The notes under the pieces were generated by a model, which had not been told where the DNA came from, made no database searches, and saw only the letters and a program-made list of their open reading frames with translations. Both the position numbers and the translations under genes were made by a program. A stretch of 64,000 bases of DNA, from positions 654,374-718,373 of the forward strand of contig NZ_BNEB01000001.1 in assembly GCF_016860545.1 (NCBI RefSeq), given 5' to 3'. The first letter of the stretch is position 1. Each line of letters begins with the position of its first letter. This document shows, one piece after another, positions 61,843 to 64,000 of the stretch. The stretch is from Streptomyces asoensis. Lineage in GTDB: Bacteria > Actinomycetota > Actinomycetes > Streptomycetales > Streptomycetaceae.

Positions 61843-62946
61843 GTGAAAGTCATCAGCATCGTCGGTGCCCGTCCCCAGTTGGTGAAGCTCGCCGCCATCG
61901 CGGCCGCCTTCGCCGGCACCGAGCACGAGCACGTCATCGTGCACACCGGGCAGCACTACGACGCCGACCTCTCGGACGTCTTCTTCTCCGGGCTCGGCAT
62001 CCCGGACCCCGACGTCCACCTCGGTGTCGGCTCCGGCAGCCACGGCGTGCAGACCGGCGCCGTCCTCTCCGCCCTGGACCCGGTCCTCGAGCGCGAGCGG
62101 CCCGACTGGGTGCTCGTCTACGGGGACACCAACTCCACGATCGCCGGCGCGCTGTCGGCCGTGAAGATGCACCTGCCCGTGGCGCACCTGGAGGCGGGCC
62201 TGCGCTCCTTCAACCGGCGGATGCCGGAGGAGCACAACCGCGTCCTCACCGACCACAGCGCCGACCTGCTCCTCGCGCCCACCGAGGAGGCCATGCGCCA
62301 CCTCGCGAACGAGGGCCTCGCCGAGCGGGCCCGGCTGGCCGGCGACGTCATGGTCGACATCTGCCTGCGCATCCGCGACCAGGTCCGCGCCGGCGAGTTC
62401 CCGGCGCCGGAGCTGCCCGAGGGCATCGACCCGGCGAAGCCCTTCCTGTTCGCCACCCTGCACCGCCCGGACAACACCGACGACCCCGAGCGGCTCGCCG
62501 CGATCGTCGACTCGCTCGCCGCGCTGCCGGTGCCGGTGGCGCTCGCCGCCCACCCGCGCCTCGTCGCCCGCGCCCACGAGCACGGCATCGACCTGTCCAA
62601 GGGCAACCTGCACGTCGGCCGCCCGCTGCCGTACGCCGGCCTGGTCGCCGCCGTGCTGGCCTCGACCGGCGTGGTGACGGACTCCGGCGGTCTCCAGAAG
62701 GAGGCGTTCCTGCTGGAGCGCATCTGCACCACCGTCCGCCCGGAGACCGAGTGGGTGGAAACCGTCCAGACGGGCTGGAACGTCCTCGTTCCCGACCCGC
62801 ACACGCTGTCGCCCCAGAAGTGGGCCGAGACCGTCACCCGTGCCGTGCCGACCGACGATCCCGGCATCCCGTACGGCGACGGCCGCGCCGCGCACAACGT
62901 CGTCCGTCTCATGGAGGAATGGAAGGGGGGCAGCCGGCCCGTCTGA
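61843..62946 (+). CDS. wecB: Non-hydrolysing UDP-N-acetylglucosamine 2-epimerase
   Basis: A 367-residue GT-B-fold epimerase that makes UDP-ManNAc (or the 2,3-diacetamido uronate equivalent). Active-site segments are present: VKVISIVGARPQLVKLAAI start, VYGDTNST near residue 92, VAHLEAGLRSFNRRMPEEHNRVLTDHSADLLLAPT near 110, TLHRPDNTDD near 205 and TDSGGLQKEAFLL near 280. The GTG at 61843 is chosen because it gives the family start; frames upstream lack similarity. UDP-ManNAc is the usual donor for teichoic-acid linkage units; with the WbpD-like neighbour it could act on a diacetamido-uronate sugar. Confidence 0.93.
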   Translation: MKVISIVGARPQLVKLAAIAAAFAGTEHEHVIVHTGQHYDADLSDVFFSGLGIPDPDVHLGVGSGSHGVQTGAVLSALDPVLERERPDWVLVYGDTNSTIAGALSAVKMHLPVAHLEAGLRSFNRRMPEEHNRVLTDHSADLLLAPTEEAMRHLANEGLAERARLAGDVMVDICLRIRDQVRAGEFPAPELPEGIDPAKPFLFATLHRPDNTDDPERLAAIVDSLAALPVPVALAAHPRLVARAHEHGIDLSKGNLHVGRPLPYAGLVAAVLASTGVVTDSGGLQKEAFLLERICTTVRPETEWVETVQTGWNVLVPDPHTLSPQKWAETVTRAVPTDDPGIPYGDGRAAHNVVRLMEEWKGGSRPV

Positions 62947-63028
62947 CATGAGGAAGCGGAACCGGGTGCCGTGGCCGCCCGCTCACGGGCGGCCACACAG
63001 GACCCACAGTCCGCGCATGTCAGCGTGC

Positions 63029-63034
63029 TAGCGT
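63029..63034 (+). promoter_or_regulatory. -10 box TAGCGT, leaderless start of the glycosyltransferase gene
   Basis: TAGCGT lies eight bases before the ATG at 63043, with no ribosome site; the preceding gene ends about 95 bases earlier. Confidence 0.35.
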
Positions 63035-63042
63035 CAACCGCT

Positions 63043-64000
63043 ATGTCATCGTCTCCCCCGTCCGGGCCGCCTGCGGAAGGCAAGCGACCGCACGTCATCT
63101 ATCTCGCCATCGGCTTCCCGCCGGCCGCCAAGAGCTCCACGTACCGGATGCGCGAGACCGCCAACCAGTTCGTGAGGGTCGGCTGGGACGTCACGGTCGT
63201 CAACATCGCCCGGGAGTCCTGGGAACTCGACTCGGGCATCGACCTCTCCCTGCTGGACCAGGTCGACCCCCGGGTGAAGATCGTCGAGCTGCCGCTTTCG
63301 CGCGACGACCTCGAGACGGACATCCGCCTCTTCGACGAGGCGCGTGCCCTCGACCCCAACGGCTGGGTCGCCAAGCTGCGCAAGCGCCAGACCGAGACGT
63401 TCCCCGAGCCCAACTTCGGTGAGTGGCGCGGCGACCTCGAAGAGGCGGTGCTGCGGATCCACCGGGAACACCCGGCGGACCTGCTCCTCGCCAGCTGCGT
63501 GCCCTACGTGAACCTCGCCGCGGCCTGGAAGCTGTGGGAAGAGGCGAAGGTGCCGTACGCGGTGGACTTCCGCGACGGCTGGTCCATCGACGTCATCGAC
63601 GGTGTCGAGGCCTTCGCCCGCGACTCCGCGGAGGGCGTCTGGGAGCGGAAGATCCTGGACGACGCCGTCTCGCTGTGGGTCGTCAACGACCCGATCGCCG
63701 AGCACTACCGCAACCGGTACCCCGAGCTCGCCGACCGGGTGCACGTCGTGCGCAACGGCTACGACGCGGACAGCTCGCCGGGCCGGTCGCACAGCCCCGA
63801 CCCCGCTTCCGGACTGGTCTTCGGCTACCTGGGCACGGTCAACTTCACCGTCCCGCACCTGGAGACGGTGCTCAACGCCTGGCGCGCGGCCCGCGAGAAG
63901 GAACCGCTGCTGGCGAACGCGCGCTTCGAGCTGCGCGGTCACCTCGGCAACGGCGCCAGCCGCGGGGCCAACCGGCACGCCGAGGTGTTCAAGGAGGCCG
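63043..64000 (+). CDS. GT-B-type glycosyltransferase (partial, runs off the window)
   Basis: 319 residues are visible with no stop. The N-terminal GT-B donor-independent domain shows HVIYLAIGFPPAAKSSTYRMRETANQFVRVGWDVTVVNIA near residue 18, the inter-domain region VPYAVDFRDGWSIDVIDG near 170, and VHVVRNGYDADSS near 235 followed by LVFGYLGTVNFTVPHLETVLNAW, typical of family 4 transferases entering the donor-binding domain. Family and sugar cannot be fixed without the C-terminal half. Being next to the epimerase it probably uses the sugar made there in surface polymer synthesis. Confidence 0.8.
   Translation, partial: MSSSPPSGPPAEGKRPHVIYLAIGFPPAAKSSTYRMRETANQFVRVGWDVTVVNIARESWELDSGIDLSLLDQVDPRVKIVELPLSRDDLETDIRLFDEARALDPNGWVAKLRKRQTETFPEPNFGEWRGDLEEAVLRIHREHPADLLLASCVPYVNLAAAWKLWEEAKVPYAVDFRDGWSIDVIDGVEAFARDSAEGVWERKILDDAVSLWVVNDPIAEHYRNRYPELADRVHVVRNGYDADSSPGRSHSPDPASGLVFGYLGTVNFTVPHLETVLNAWRAAREKEPLLANARFELRGHLGNGASRGANRHAEVFKEA

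Overview
The window is about 64 kb of very GC-rich DNA (coding third positions almost all G or C, frequent GTG starts, strong GGAGG-type ribosome sites beside leaderless starts). Gene content and order (hrcA-dnaJ, lepA/rpsT, holA, comEC-comEA, leuS, rsfS-LCP-nadD, proB-proA, rplU-rpmA-obg) point to a Streptomyces chromosome core region. No insertion sequence, integrase, phage block or CRISPR array was seen.

Layout. 1-9.1 kb: end of an MFS transporter, an adenine/adenosine deaminase, RNase Z, a HIT protein, a tricorn-type S41 protease, a lipoprotein, a VOC protein, RsmE and a flavin oxidoreductase. 9.1-19.4 kb: dnaJ-hrcA under a CIRCE operator, an MBL hydrolase, a DUF3097 protein, a 0.8 kb GC-rich repeat block, hemW, a Tat-exported DyP peroxidase and a large RsbW+SpoIIE regulator. 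19.4-32.5 kb: acyl-CoA ligase, lepA, rpsT with a structured leader, an NTF2-like protein, a second repeat block, holA, comEC-comEA, DegV and a coiled-coil membrane protein. 32.6-38.9 kb: leuS preceded by a leader-peptide attenuator, then a membrane haem protein translationally coupled to a NuoF-ferredoxin fusion. 39-44.6 kb: two identical tRNA-Ala(GGC) genes flanking a two-gene zinc-ribbon operon, then a phosphoglycerate-mutase-like protein, rsfS, an LCP/LytR_C protein, nadD and two tiny membrane proteins. 44.7-51 kb: M48 protease, two membrane proteins sharing an N-terminal motif, proA and proB. 51-64 kb: an envelope glycopolymer set (pyruvyl transferase, GT2, membrane TagF-like polymerase, IspD-SDR fusion, hexapeptide acetyltransferase, UDP-GlcNAc 2-epimerase, GT-B-like protein) interrupted by obg-rpmA-rplU.

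How the parts work together. The right third looks like a wall-polymer locus: the IspD-SDR fusion would supply CDP-ribitol (or a related CDP-polyol), the TagF-like enzyme would polymerise it, the epimerase and acetyltransferase would make amino-sugar donors, the pyruvyl transferase would decorate, and the LCP/LytR_C protein at 41.6-43.4 kb would attach the polymer to peptidoglycan. By gene order that LCP protein and the two motif-sharing membrane proteins match the S. coelicolor SCO2578 (PdtA) to SCO2584 region, linked in the literature to spore-wall glycopolymer; this match is from memory of gene order, not from a search.

The strongest new-looking regulatory signal is upstream of leuS: a 12-codon reading frame with three consecutive leucine codons, apparently leaderless, followed by a hairpin and U-run terminator before the leuS start.
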